Assembly (NCBI GenBank): GCA_017302835.1
Contig: JAFLCC010000002.1
Span: 124,001-188,000 of the forward strand
Direction of reading: 5' to 3'
Origin: Deltaproteobacteria bacterium
GTDB taxonomy: Bacteria; Bdellovibrionota; Bdellovibrionia; Bdellovibrionales; Bdellovibrionaceae
DNA length: 64,000 nucleotides
Of this stretch, positions 8,890 through 17,324 are shown one piece after another. Under the pieces are notes generated by a model, which saw only the letters and a list, made by a program, of their open reading frames with translations, did no database searches and was not told the DNA's origin. Each line of letters opens with the position of its first letter. Position 1 is the stretch's first letter. The position numbers were made by a program, and so were the translations under genes.

Positions 8890-9837
8890 TTATTCAAACT
8901 TAATATTTTTATCACTAAAATAGTTATATAACAGGGCAGAAAGAATAATTCCTGAAATTATTTCATATTTATTTGATTTAATGTAAGTACCTATTTTTGA
9001 GAATATTGATTTAGGTTTGAAATTTTGTATGCACTCATGGTTAAAGAAAATATCATAGCTTTCTATATCTTCGAGTTTAGATGATTCGTAATCCTTGCAG
9101 TTTCCTGTGACAAGGTATTTGTTTACATCTAGCGATAATTTTGTAAGTTCGGTTACTTGACCATAATATTTAATTGCCTGTTTTTTGTCTGAGAGAAAAA
9201 GTAAGTGTTGTGGGACCTCATTGTATTTTAAATGCTGATCATCCTGTAGATTGAAGATATTTCCATCGGAAATAAGAATCGTATAGTCAGGAAATTGTTT
9301 TAAGAGATCCCTAAAATAAATTTTTTCGTAATGACAGTATTTTTCAAATTGATTGAATTCGTATTTTAATTGTTTATCATTCGAAAAGATCCAACATAAT
9401 TGAGACAAATAATATTTATGAGCTTGAGAGTCCAATGTCTGTGATAATTTTTTTTCAAAAGTATTAAATAATAATTTCCTTTCGGCGCCATTAAAAATGT
9501 TTTCAGATTGTCGAGATCGGATCTCCTTATTTACGTCTAAGTATTGACTTTCCAATCTAAGCCAATTTTCCGAAGAAGCCAGAGTGAATTGAATTTGCGA
9601 TTGTTTAGTTTTAATTTGAATTAACTGGTATTGAGAATAAGAAAGGTACTCTGAATTTTTAATATACGATTCAAAATCTTTATAGTTCGAGTCTTTAGCT
9701 GGAATAAGAACCGAACCGAAGAGAAAACAAGGAAATATAATGAAATAATAACAAAGATAATCTTTAAACAGAGACATTTCTAGACGAGCCCATATAAGTA
9801 TTTTGTTATAAAATAATCTTAAAGTTAATTTTTTCAT
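8890..9837 (-). CDS. Membrane protein, last gene of Flp-type pilin locus
   Basis: 315 residues. One hydrophobic segment near residues 26-45 (YYFIIFPCFLFGSVLIPAK) and one at the C-terminus (YEIISGIILSALLYNYF) frame a polar, Lys/Gln/Tyr-rich middle of about 240 residues with four cysteines in its second half. This suggests a periplasmic domain held at both ends by the inner membrane. No family recognised. It follows the CpaB-like gene by 13 bp, so it belongs to the same minus-strand transcription unit and may act in pilus assembly. Confidence 0.6.
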   Translation of the reverse strand: MKKLTLRLFYNKILIWARLEMSLFKDYLCYYFIIFPCFLFGSVLIPAKDSNYKDFESYIKNSEYLSYSQYQLIQIKTKQSQIQFTLASSENWLRLESQYLDVNKEIRSRQSENIFNGAERKLLFNTFEKKLSQTLDSQAHKYYLSQLCWIFSNDKQLKYEFNQFEKYCHYEKIYFRDLLKQFPDYTILISDGNIFNLQDDQHLKYNEVPQHLLFLSDKKQAIKYYGQVTELTKLSLDVNKYLVTGNCKDYESSKLEDIESYDIFFNHECIQNFKPKSIFSKIGTYIKSNKYEIISGIILSALLYNYFSDKNIKFE

Positions 9838-9850
9838 AAGAAGTCCTTTT

Positions 9851-10372
9851 TTAATTTTGATAGTGAATTGAAATTTTATTTTTTCCTGCTTGAAAGATGT
9901 TTTGTGATTTTATTGTTGGATTTTGTATGACTGCAAAAAAGGGTTCTGTATAGGTTAAGATGTTTTGACTTTGTTCCTCTTTTAAAAGTACGGCAAAAGA
10001 ATCAATTTCATTTGTAGCTTGAATAATTTTTACTCGAGAAGCTATTTTTTTTGTTTTTTTACCATTGAAGGTGAGATAGAGATCAACAACTCCATGTTGA
10101 CCAATCATATTGGAAAGGGAGGCTCCGTTTAATATGGATACAGGAACAAAAACATAACCTTCAGGTATTGTTGAATCTAAAAAAAACTTATTGGTTGTTT
10201 TCTTTTCTTCCTGATTAAAAAAAGTAGCACTAAGAATTATCACTAGACCTAATAAGAAAAAGAGGATGACTTTTTTATTTTGATTGATACGTACATTTAA
10301 AAAATACTTGCTAATAATTTGAGTATTGAGTTTTTCCATAATTTTGTTTATTTCTTTGTGTAAAAGTTTCAT
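9851..10372 (-). CDS. CpaB/RcpC-like pilus assembly protein (divergent)
   Basis: 173 residues with one membrane helix (about 34-51) and a periplasmic domain. The segment IPEGYVFVPVSILNGASLSN and the strands VDLYLTF, KIASRVKIIQATN and FAVLL follow the pattern of the CpaB/RcpC Flp-pilus protein, where a SAF-like part is followed by a VDVxxT strand and a VxVLA strand. It is shorter than typical CpaB (about 250-300 residues), and the PGDxVD motif is reduced to IGQHGVVD. Start uncertain: the ATG at 10372 overlaps the preceding gene by 62 bp, and the ATG at 10339 is an alternative; neither has a clear binding site. Confidence 0.5.
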   Translation of the reverse strand: MKLLHKEINKIMEKLNTQIISKYFLNVRINQNKKVILFFLLGLVIILSATFFNQEEKKTTNKFFLDSTIPEGYVFVPVSILNGASLSNMIGQHGVVDLYLTFNGKKTKKIASRVKIIQATNEIDSFAVLLKEEQSQNILTYTEPFFAVIQNPTIKSQNIFQAGKNKISIHYQN

Positions 10373-10520
10373 TTTTTTTGTAATTATGATGGAATTTTTT
10401 TGTGCTTTCGTTGGCGATGAGAATTAAAAAAACACAGAAAGCAACGACAAAAAGGGCCTCAATCAGAATTTGTCCTTTTTTACTATACAATGGTGTTTGA
10501 GAAAACTGAGAGTTTTTCAT
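10311..10520 (-). CDS. TadE-like minor pilin, short
   Basis: 69 residues. The N-terminal part has the prepilin-like KKGQILIEALFVVAFCVFLILIA pattern: a basic stretch, a glycine, then a hydrophobic helix with a glutamate at position +5 (GQILIE), as in TadE and Flp pilins cut by a prepilin peptidase. The rest is a short basic, Asn/Lys-rich tail, much shorter than in classical TadE. It lies between the 240-residue pilin-locus gene and the CpaB-like gene. Confidence 0.55.
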   Translation of the reverse strand: MKNSQFSQTPLYSKKGQILIEALFVVAFCVFLILIANESTKKFHHNYKKNETFTQRNKQNYGKTQYSNY

Positions 10521-10604
10521 AAACCCGATTCATTTCATTTTCGTAGCCAAAGTAACAGGGAGATGGCGCCAATTTGAGTTTCGTATATCGGATCCTCAGG
10601 GCAC

Positions 10605-11327
10605 TTACCAGGTGTTTGTAAACATTGACTTTTTAAAATAGAGGATTTCAAGTTTTTTTTCAGGGGCTGCGGTTAAGCTGGCCCAGCAATACTTATTTTG
10701 TTTATAATCAGTGAATAGAATAGATCCTAATTTTTTTTTGCTGAGACTAATAATTGCAAATTTTAATTTTTGCTCTGAAGTGAAATCTTTAACTAGTTCG
10801 TAAGGAGGGAAGATAATTTCCTTTTTTTTCTTTATGGCCATTTTGAAATTTAGAAAAGGAAGAGCTTGTGAATGAAGCTCTGATTGGAAACGATAACTTT
10901 CCTTAAGTTTTTGCAAGCCCCCTTTGAGGTTCGAATAGAGTAAAAAGGCATTCTTTTTTAAAACTAAATTTTGTATCGTAATAAATGACAGCTGAATTTT
11001 TTCCAAATTTTTTCTTAGAGAGAGAAGGTTTTTATAAATAATGGCTATTTTAGGGATCCATATAAAGGGTTTAAGAGATTCTTGAAAAGCGTAAAGACTT
11101 TCTGCCAATGAATTAAAGTTTAGAATTGTTTCGATATTTTCTTTAGCTAAGCTCATAATCTTCTGTTGTTCTGTCCTGCAAATCTTATCAATCACCATTT
11201 CATGATTCAGTAAGAGTTGAAATGACAAACTGTAAGAAATAAGGGCTACCAGTAGGCTTATGAGGATCATGAACTTGAGTAAGACCCATCCCTGTCTATT
11301 ACGGCACGGTTCCTTTCTCACTTCCAT
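10605..11327 (-). CDS. Pilin-locus protein with N-terminal membrane helix
   Basis: 240 residues. After a short basic leader (RNRQGWVLLKFM) comes a hydrophobic helix (about 16-38), again like a prepilin or TadE/TadG N-terminus, but the +5 glutamate is missing (GWVLLK). The rest is a mostly helical periplasmic domain with coiled-coil character and a beta-rich C-terminus. Its start overlaps the end of the TadE-like gene by 10 bp. Position and topology suggest a minor pilin or assembly factor. No named family. Confidence 0.55.
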   Translation of the reverse strand: MEVRKEPCRNRQGWVLLKFMILISLLVALISYSLSFQLLLNHEMVIDKICRTEQQKIMSLAKENIETILNFNSLAESLYAFQESLKPFIWIPKIAIIYKNLLSLRKNLEKIQLSFITIQNLVLKKNAFLLYSNLKGGLQKLKESYRFQSELHSQALPFLNFKMAIKKKKEIIFPPYELVKDFTSEQKLKFAIISLSKKKLGSILFTDYKQNKYCWASLTAAPEKKLEILYFKKSMFTNTW

Positions 11328-11680
11328 TGAATGAGCTCAATGGTCTTAGTAAAGTGTACTGATTTTAATTCATCAGATGCATTCAAAGCAATCGTCATTT
11401 TTCCTATGACCTGGGAAGGAGTTTTAACGATGGTAGTTGATTTTGTTTTAATAAATTTTAATAGGGTCATATTTTTTATAAGAATTTTTTGACAATAATT
11501 TGTAGGATAGCTAAGTCCACAGAAAGTGGCTTCATGAAGATGGTATTGAGAATAGAAAAATGCAAATGTCATGGTGAAAATAATCAAAAGACTGGAAAAA
11601 ACCAAGAGTAATAAGGGCAAAACCAACATTGTTTCAACAAGAGTTTGCCCCTTCTGATTCATTACTGATTTCCTTGCCAA
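11318..11680 (-). CDS. TadE-like pilus protein
   Basis: 120 residues. The leader MARKSVMNQKGQTLVETMLVLPLLLLVFSSLL fits the TadE family: basic residues, then G-QTLVE with glutamate at +5, then a PLLLLVFS helix with the conserved proline. The periplasmic part carries two cysteines (CGLSYPTNYC) that could pair. It overlaps the Flp pilin gene by 19 bp and the next gene by 10 bp, so translation is coupled. TadE proteins are minor pseudopilins of Flp/Tad pili. Confidence 0.7.
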   Translation of the reverse strand: MARKSVMNQKGQTLVETMLVLPLLLLVFSSLLIIFTMTFAFFYSQYHLHEATFCGLSYPTNYCQKILIKNMTLLKFIKTKSTTIVKTPSQVIGKMTIALNASDELKSVHFTKTIELIQWK

Positions 11681-11907
11681 AAGTTATTAAAGTCCTTTTC
11701 TTCATGCATTGATTTCGTGACAATGCCTTTTTTGGGACGTTCACCCTGAATTGAAGACCCTAAGGATTCTGCAACATGCGAATAATGAACCCTTATGTTC
11801 TGACTTATAACTTTGATAACTCCTATGGTGCCGACAGCGACTAAAGATAGAATTATTAAATATTCCACAAGACCTTGGCCACGCTTGTTTAGTGAAAGAT
11901 TTACCAT
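11662..11907 (-). CDS. Flp-type pilin
   Basis: 81 residues. The N-terminus NKRGQGLVEYLIILSLVAVGTIGVIKV is the hallmark of Flp/Fap pilins: a prepilin peptidase site after RG, GLVEYLII with Glu at +5 and Tyr at +6, and a single helix. The tail of about 40 residues is longer than in many Flp pilins (total 50-65). A TTAGGAG box lies about 7 bases before the ATG. It is the first gene of the six-gene locus reaching down to 8890. Confidence 0.85.
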   Translation of the reverse strand: MVNLSLNKRGQGLVEYLIILSLVAVGTIGVIKVISQNIRVHYSHVAESLGSSIQGERPKKGIVTKSMHEEKDFNNFWQGNQ

Positions 11908-12050
11908 AATAGGCTCCTAACATTTCGAAGTGTTTAAAAATATCAATCAAATGATATTTAATTCATTTACATTGAAATAATGGAGCCACTATAGGGTATG
12001 AGTTCACACAGCTTGGATATCCGGGTGAAGAGTAAATTTCGGACAATGAA

Positions 12051-12308
12051 CTATTTTTTTTTCTTGAGGTCTTTTTTATCTTCGGCCGCTTGGAGTTTTT
12101 TGTCTTGAGATTTTTTCGCTTTTCGTTGGACAATAATTCGATCTAAAATTTCGTAGGCCTCTTTTTGTAAGTCATTTTCAAAAATAAACCGATAAAATGC
12201 TTCAATTTCTGGGCTTTGTCTAAATTTCTTAAGGGATGTAGGGATGCTTTCAGATTGAACAAAATCTATAGAGCTTCCATCTTTCGATAATTTAACTTTA
12301 TCAGCCAT
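12051..12308 (-). CDS. Small basic protein, unknown function
   Basis: 85 residues from the ATG at 12308, which follows a GGGGGA box; an upstream in-frame ATG at 12332 is less likely. The middle is helical (IEAFYRFIFENDLQKEAYEILDRII) and the C-terminus is a highly charged Lys/Asp/Gln tail ending in KKKK. No membrane segment. Such small helical proteins with a basic tail may bind nucleic acid or ribosomes, but that is a guess. It is divergent from folD. Confidence 0.55.
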   Translation of the reverse strand: MADKVKLSKDGSSIDFVQSESIPTSLKKFRQSPEIEAFYRFIFENDLQKEAYEILDRIIVQRKAKKSQDKKLQAAEDKKDLKKKK

Positions 12309-12418
12309 TTTTGAATCCCCCAAGTTAACCATTTTCTGTTTGTAAAAACGCTATAGATGACGCTAAATTAATGAAAAGTGGGGCTTTGGTCAATGTTAAT
12401 ATTCAGATTAGGGGCGAT

Positions 12419-13270
12419 ATGATTCTATTAGATGGAAAAAGGGTGGCTGAGGATCTTAAAAACGAATTAAAATACAAAGTGCAGCAGTTTAAAGAACAAT
12501 TTGGAGAAGCTCCCTTATTAAAAGTGGTTATTGTCGGAGAGGACAAAGCCAGTCAAGTCTACGTGAAAAATAAACATATCGCATGTCAGAAAGTCGGTAT
12601 TAATTCAGAGATTCTTGAGTTGCCCTCTCATCTCACTGAGTCTCAGTTTTTGCATCAAATTGAAAAACTGAATGAAGATCCAAGAATAGACGGTATTTTG
12701 GTGCAATTACCATTACCAAAAAATTTATCAAGTCAGATGGTTTTTCGTACCATTTCACCTGAAAAAGATGCTGATGGAATGACCTATACCTCAACAGGTT
12801 ATTTATGGTCCGGGCTTGATCATGTAAAGCCTTGCACACCCAATGGTGTTATTAAAATCTTAAAGTATTATCAAATACCTATTGCCGGGCAGAAAGCTCT
12901 TGTTATTGGACGAAGTCAGATTGTTGGAAAACCGATGGCGGCCTTGTTGTTAAATGAAAATGCAACGGTGACAGTGGCTCATAGTGGGACAAAGAATTTA
13001 AAGGAATTCACGTTAGCCAATGACATTATTATCGCAGCTGCAGGAAAGCCCGAGTTTTTAACTGGAGAGTATTTTAATTCAAATGCGGTGGTGATAGATG
13101 TGGGCATTCATGGTACAGGTACAGGTAAGCTTTGTGGAGATGTTGAGTTTTCTTCAGTTTCTAAAAAGGTGAAAGCGATAACTCCTGTTCCTGGTGGAGT
13201 TGGTCCCATGACGATTGCTTGCTTACTAGAAAATACTCTTATTTTAGCTGCGAAAAGAAGATCTAAATAA
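12419..13270 (+). CDS. folD: Bifunctional methylene-THF dehydrogenase/cyclohydrolase
   Basis: 283 residues from the ATG at 12419, chosen because a TTAGGGG box sits just before it and the product then has the family length. It interconverts 5,10-methylene-, methenyl- and 10-formyl-tetrahydrofolate in the cytosol. The catalytic YxxxK is Y48/K52 (VYVKNK). DGILVQLPLP, PCTPNGV, IGRSQIVGKPMAALL and PVPGGVGPMT are all present. Its stop directly touches the start of the methyltransferase gene, forming a two-gene operon. Confidence 0.97.
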   Translation: MILLDGKRVAEDLKNELKYKVQQFKEQFGEAPLLKVVIVGEDKASQVYVKNKHIACQKVGINSEILELPSHLTESQFLHQIEKLNEDPRIDGILVQLPLPKNLSSQMVFRTISPEKDADGMTYTSTGYLWSGLDHVKPCTPNGVIKILKYYQIPIAGQKALVIGRSQIVGKPMAALLLNENATVTVAHSGTKNLKEFTLANDIIIAAAGKPEFLTGEYFNSNAVVIDVGIHGTGTGKLCGDVEFSSVSKKVKAITPVPGGVGPMTIACLLENTLILAAKRRSK

Positions 13271-14557
13271 ATGATCAGTTTAAAACTCAAAGCAAACCAA
13301 GAATACAGATATAAACAGTATCATCCGTGGGGTTTTATCGATGATTTTGAAAAAATTCCTGACAGCATTTCTGCAAATCAAGTCATTGAAGTAAGAGACT
13401 CAAAGAATCAATTTATTTCAAGAGGCTATGCAAATCTTAAATCACAAATTTTTTACCGAGCTCTTACCTTTGATTCCAGAGAGTTCATTGAAGCAAAGCA
13501 AAAATTCATTGAAGCAAAAGTATTTAATTGTTGGAAAGAAAGAAAAGCTTTGGGGTATCAATCTAGCTGTAGGATATGTTTTAGCGAGAATGATTACCTG
13601 CCAGGTTTAATTATTGATTATTTTCAAGTTTCAGATTCTCAAGTTTTTACAATACAAATTCTCACCATGGGGATGAATAACTTATTAACTGATATGATGG
13701 GTTTCGTAAAAGAAATTGTTAAGTTATCTCTTGAACATAAAATTTCAAATATTTCCTGGGAGAAAACGGGCATCGTAGTCAGAAATGACTCTAAAATAAG
13801 AGAAAAAGAAGGCTTGATGGTGACGGTTCCTCAAGTTTTAAAGGAAGTTCAAGGCATTAATCTCAAAGATTGTCAGATTATTTTAGACCATTTCTTTTTA
13901 GAAAAAAAATTTTCAATCTCGACGAATTTGAATGAAGGGCAAAAGACAGGTTTTTTTCTTGACCAAAGTTATAATTTGCTGAGAACTGCTGAACTATTTA
14001 AAAATTATTTAGTTTTTCATAAACCCGAAAAAATTAAAGTTTTAGATGTTTGTTGTTACCTGGGGCAATGGTCTGTTTACATGGGACTTATTCTTAAGGA
14101 GCTAAACATTGAAGCGGAATTTGTTTTGTTAGACATTTCTCAGGATGCTATTAACAAGGCTAAAACTAATTTAGATAGATATGGGATAAAACATTCTGCG
14201 CTGATAATGGATGTTTTAGAGAAAGACTTTGATTTTAATAAAAATGAGTTTGATTTGATTATTGTCGATCCGCCCGCATTCGTTAAAAACAAAAAGAGTC
14301 TTCCTACAGGAAAGCATGCCTATCAAAAATTAAATTCTAAAGTGATTCCGTTTCTCAAAGAGCGCGGACTCTTAGTTTCTTGTTCTTGTTCGGGTTTGTT
14401 ATCAATGGAAGATTTTAGGATTTGCTTACAGAAGGCCTTTACTAAAGCCTATGTAAAGGCTAAATGTGTCGCCCAAGGTGGGCATGCGCCTGATCACCCA
14501 TTTTTGCTTTCGTTTCCTGAAGGGTATTATTTAAAAATGTTACTTCATGTCTTGTAA
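13271..14557 (+). CDS. rlmI: RlmI-type class I SAM-dependent rRNA methyltransferase
   Basis: 428 residues. The N-terminal 80 or so residues form a PUA-like domain (NQVIEVRDSKNQFISRGYAN). A Rossmann methyltransferase follows: LDVCCYLGQWSVYMG is motif I, and DPPAFVKNKKS is the DPPxF catalytic motif of the RlmI/RlmK group that methylates cytosine C5 in 23S rRNA. A CSCS segment follows (SCSCSGLL). It starts directly after the folD stop (TAA-ATG). RlmI is the best guess; the exact target nucleotide cannot be read from sequence. Confidence 0.85.
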   Translation: MISLKLKANQEYRYKQYHPWGFIDDFEKIPDSISANQVIEVRDSKNQFISRGYANLKSQIFYRALTFDSREFIEAKQKFIEAKVFNCWKERKALGYQSSCRICFSENDYLPGLIIDYFQVSDSQVFTIQILTMGMNNLLTDMMGFVKEIVKLSLEHKISNISWEKTGIVVRNDSKIREKEGLMVTVPQVLKEVQGINLKDCQIILDHFFLEKKFSISTNLNEGQKTGFFLDQSYNLLRTAELFKNYLVFHKPEKIKVLDVCCYLGQWSVYMGLILKELNIEAEFVLLDISQDAINKAKTNLDRYGIKHSALIMDVLEKDFDFNKNEFDLIIVDPPAFVKNKKSLPTGKHAYQKLNSKVIPFLKERGLLVSCSCSGLLSMEDFRICLQKAFTKAYVKAKCVAQGGHAPDHPFLLSFPEGYYLKMLLHVL

Positions 14558-14565
14558 AGAATCAG

Positions 14566-15495
14566 CTACAGTGGGCTTGGTGCGACTTGAGAATTTTGTT
14601 GTGGTTGCAGTTGTTGATGCTGAGCTTGCTGTTGTTGGATAAAGATATTAACTTTATTTATGTATTCTTTGAGATTGTGATTTTCTTGTTTTAATAAACT
14701 TTGCTGCGTCATTGATTGTTGTAGGTGCTGGTAATAGTCCTGACATTCCATGCTCTTCTTATCGTGAGCCAACTTTAATTCAACAATTTTATTTTCAGCG
14801 ACTGTCATCAGATTCTTCATAGCTTCATTTTGATTGATGGAAGCAAGTTCAATTTCATTAAGAGATTGGGACATTGATTCGATCTGCAAATTAAGTTCTG
14901 AAATTTGTGAATCTTTTTCAGTTAGTTTAATTGTCCATTCTTCTAAAGAGGATTTAAAGCTTTCCTTTTCGTTTATCCAGTCTGATTTTTCTATTTGAAA
15001 TTGGTTTTTTGCTTTAGCTAATTCAATAGAAATTTCTTCTTTTAAAGCAAAAGATAGTTCAAGGTCTCTTTGCAGTTGTTTCACTTTTTCTTGTAAACTT
15101 TGAGAATATTTTTTTTCTTCGTTTTGGATTTGGGTTGCTCGTGACTTCAATCCTTGCGATTCAAGTTGTAACTGAAGGGAAATTTCATGTGCCTTCACCA
15201 AATCAGCATTGAGCTTGGTATTGATTGTTCTTTCAGCATTCAACTGTTCAGTCAAAATTTTAAACTGTTGGTTAATCTCAGAACTTGAAACCTGCACATT
15301 TTCAAGGGATTTAATTTTCAACCTGAATTCGTCTTGTGTGTCTTGTAATTCTGTATGAAATTTTTTTATTTGGGTTTGCATCTTTTCAATCTTCGAAGAT
15401 TGAGGGGCAAAATTATCCTCTCTTTGAGAAAGCTCATTTAATTTATTACAAATTTCATCAAAAAGTTTTTCGTGTTCAGCTGTTGTATTCGACAT
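14566..15495 (-). CDS. Long coiled-coil protein
   Basis: 309 residues from the ATG at 15495; an upstream TTG at 15558 would add 21 hydrophobic residues and has no binding site. Nearly the whole chain is heptad-rich and charged (Lys, Glu, Gln), predicting a continuous coiled coil from about residue 5 to 285. A Gln/Pro-rich tail (QQQQAQHQQLQPQQ) follows. No membrane segment and no enzyme motif. A structural or scaffolding role is likely. It is convergent with the methyltransferase gene and divergent from the MFS gene. Confidence 0.6.
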   Translation of the reverse strand: MSNTTAEHEKLFDEICNKLNELSQREDNFAPQSSKIEKMQTQIKKFHTELQDTQDEFRLKIKSLENVQVSSSEINQQFKILTEQLNAERTINTKLNADLVKAHEISLQLQLESQGLKSRATQIQNEEKKYSQSLQEKVKQLQRDLELSFALKEEISIELAKAKNQFQIEKSDWINEKESFKSSLEEWTIKLTEKDSQISELNLQIESMSQSLNEIELASINQNEAMKNLMTVAENKIVELKLAHDKKSMECQDYYQHLQQSMTQQSLLKQENHNLKEYINKVNIFIQQQQAQHQQLQPQQNSQVAPSPL

Positions 15496-15576
15496 GAAGA
15501 AAGAGTACAATGCTAGAATAAAGTCCGTCACACAATTTTTTAAAATACTTGAAAGCAACAGATTTAGGTCTAGCCA

Positions 15577-16866
15577 ATGATATTAAAAAGTTTAAGTTTT
15601 TCATTATTAGAGTTTGCGATAAATGGAATTGAAGTTTTCTTAAGACTTTATCTGCTTATTTTTTACACAGAAAGGGTTGGCTTAGATCATTATTATGTTG
15701 GAATAGCCTTGGGGGTATCCATATTAGTCGATGCTTTTTTAGATCCAATAATTGGAAGTTTTGTGGATGACTATAAAGTTAAACACAAACAGAGGTATCA
15801 CATAATTGCCTATGGTATTTTCTTTTGGGGGATCAGTTTTTTTGCTATTTTTAATCCTCCTCATTTTTCTAATGAGTATTTGGATTTTTCATACTTACTA
15901 GTGGCTTCATTAATTTTTAATATTTCCTATTCTTTTGTAACAATACCGTATTCATCTTCTGTAGCAGATATTTCTAAAGACTCTCAAGAGCGATTAAAGT
16001 TAATCGGTTGGCGGTCAGCAATTGGTAACTTAGGTTCTTTTATTGGCATTGGATTGCCTGGTATTTTTTTAATTTTTGATTCAGCCAATGCCTATAGGTA
16101 TTCGAGTATTTCTTTTGTACTCATTTTGACCGGATGTTTTTTGCTTACCTTTCTCACTTTAAAGAAACATAATAAGCCAAACATTGAATTGAAATCTGCC
16201 AAAATTAGTTTTGAAAAGTTATATAAAGGAATGAAAGAACCTTTCGTGATTTTATTTATGAGTGCATTTTTTATCGCTAATTTAGGGCTCACCATTAATT
16301 ACTCGTTAGCTATTTATTTTTATAAACTAAGGCTTAAATTCACGGAAGAAGAGATTCAAATAGTATTAGGTTGTTTTTTAATTTGTGCCTCATTGTTTGT
16401 GCCATTTTGGACTTATTTATCAAAAAAATATAATAAACTTTATTTATCGATTTATTCACTCATGTTAATGGGAATAGTAAATTGTTTTGTTTATGTTTAC
16501 TTACCAGAAAAAAATCTAATATTAACAGTTTTTTTTGCTTCTATTGTGGGGGGATTTTTAATAAGTGTAGCATTTCTTTTAGAGTCAGTTCTTACCGATT
16601 TTATCATTTTTAAAGAGAATCAGATGCATCAGGAAAAAATGAGTTTTTATTATAGTTTATGGAAAATGAATAATAAAATTTCTCGAGGAGTGGCCTTAAC
16701 TTTAACTGGATTTGTTCTAGAGCTAGTTAATATTAAGTCTCAAGTTCCTGGTGAAAAATATGATAGTTTAGCCTATGCTTTTGGGCCGGGAGTAGGAATT
16801 TTCTTTATTTTGGCTTGCTTGGTCTTGTTAGTAATCCCTAAGAGGTACTTTCATCTTTTAAAATGA
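15577..16866 (+). CDS. GPH-type MFS transporter
   Basis: 429 residues with about twelve hydrophobic helices. The loop after helix 2 reads DAFLDPIIGSFVDD, the signature of the glycoside-pentoside-hexuronide (MelB-like) branch of the major facilitator superfamily. Family members move sugars or other small solutes with Na+ or H+ across the inner membrane; the substrate here is unknown. The last bases overlap the following YkgJ-type gene (ATGA), so the two are co-translated. Confidence 0.85.
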   Translation: MILKSLSFSLLEFAINGIEVFLRLYLLIFYTERVGLDHYYVGIALGVSILVDAFLDPIIGSFVDDYKVKHKQRYHIIAYGIFFWGISFFAIFNPPHFSNEYLDFSYLLVASLIFNISYSFVTIPYSSSVADISKDSQERLKLIGWRSAIGNLGSFIGIGLPGIFLIFDSANAYRYSSISFVLILTGCFLLTFLTLKKHNKPNIELKSAKISFEKLYKGMKEPFVILFMSAFFIANLGLTINYSLAIYFYKLRLKFTEEEIQIVLGCFLICASLFVPFWTYLSKKYNKLYLSIYSLMLMGIVNCFVYVYLPEKNLILTVFFASIVGGFLISVAFLLESVLTDFIIFKENQMHQEKMSFYYSLWKMNNKISRGVALTLTGFVLELVNIKSQVPGEKYDSLAYAFGPGVGIFFILACLVLLVIPKRYFHLLK

Positions 16867-17249
16867 AAATAGATATAGATAGACCTTCAACTTGGAAAAA
16901 ATTTAAGACGAGCACTCAATGTGAATCTTGTTTTGCAGGTTGTTGTACCATGCCTGTTGAAGTTAAGATTGAAGATCTGATTCGACTCGACCTAACTGAT
17001 AAAGACGAGGTGGAGAATTTAGGTATTAAGCGAGTCACTAAAAAATTGATTAAAGAAAAAAAAATTATTTATTTTCGTGAAGCTACGGGTTTATTCATGC
17101 TTATGCAAAAGGCTAATAAAGATTGTATTTTTTTGGATTTAAAATCTAGAAAATGTACGGTGTATTCAAAAAGACCGGATGTTTGTCGAAATTTTCCAGA
17201 CGAAGGCCCTCGTCCTGGTTTTTGTCCACAGGAGTTAAAAAAAATTTAA
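16863..17249 (+). CDS. YkgJ-family cysteine-cluster protein
   Basis: 128 residues. Cysteines occur as CESCFAGCC near residues 20-28, then DCIFLD, KCTVY and RPDVCRNFP, the conserved pattern of the YkgJ/CxxCxxCC zinc- or iron-binding family. Function is unknown for the family. It overlaps the transporter gene by 4 bp. The C-terminus (PGFCPQELKKI) adds one more cysteine. Confidence 0.82.
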   Translation: MKIDIDRPSTWKKFKTSTQCESCFAGCCTMPVEVKIEDLIRLDLTDKDEVENLGIKRVTKKLIKEKKIIYFREATGLFMLMQKANKDCIFLDLKSRKCTVYSKRPDVCRNFPDEGPRPGFCPQELKKI

Positions 17250-17324
17250 TTGGTTATGGCTCAAGCCCCGGTTTGACTCGAGATCCGCAGCGTTTAAACA
17301 AAAAAGTTATTCTTTCACAAGCCT

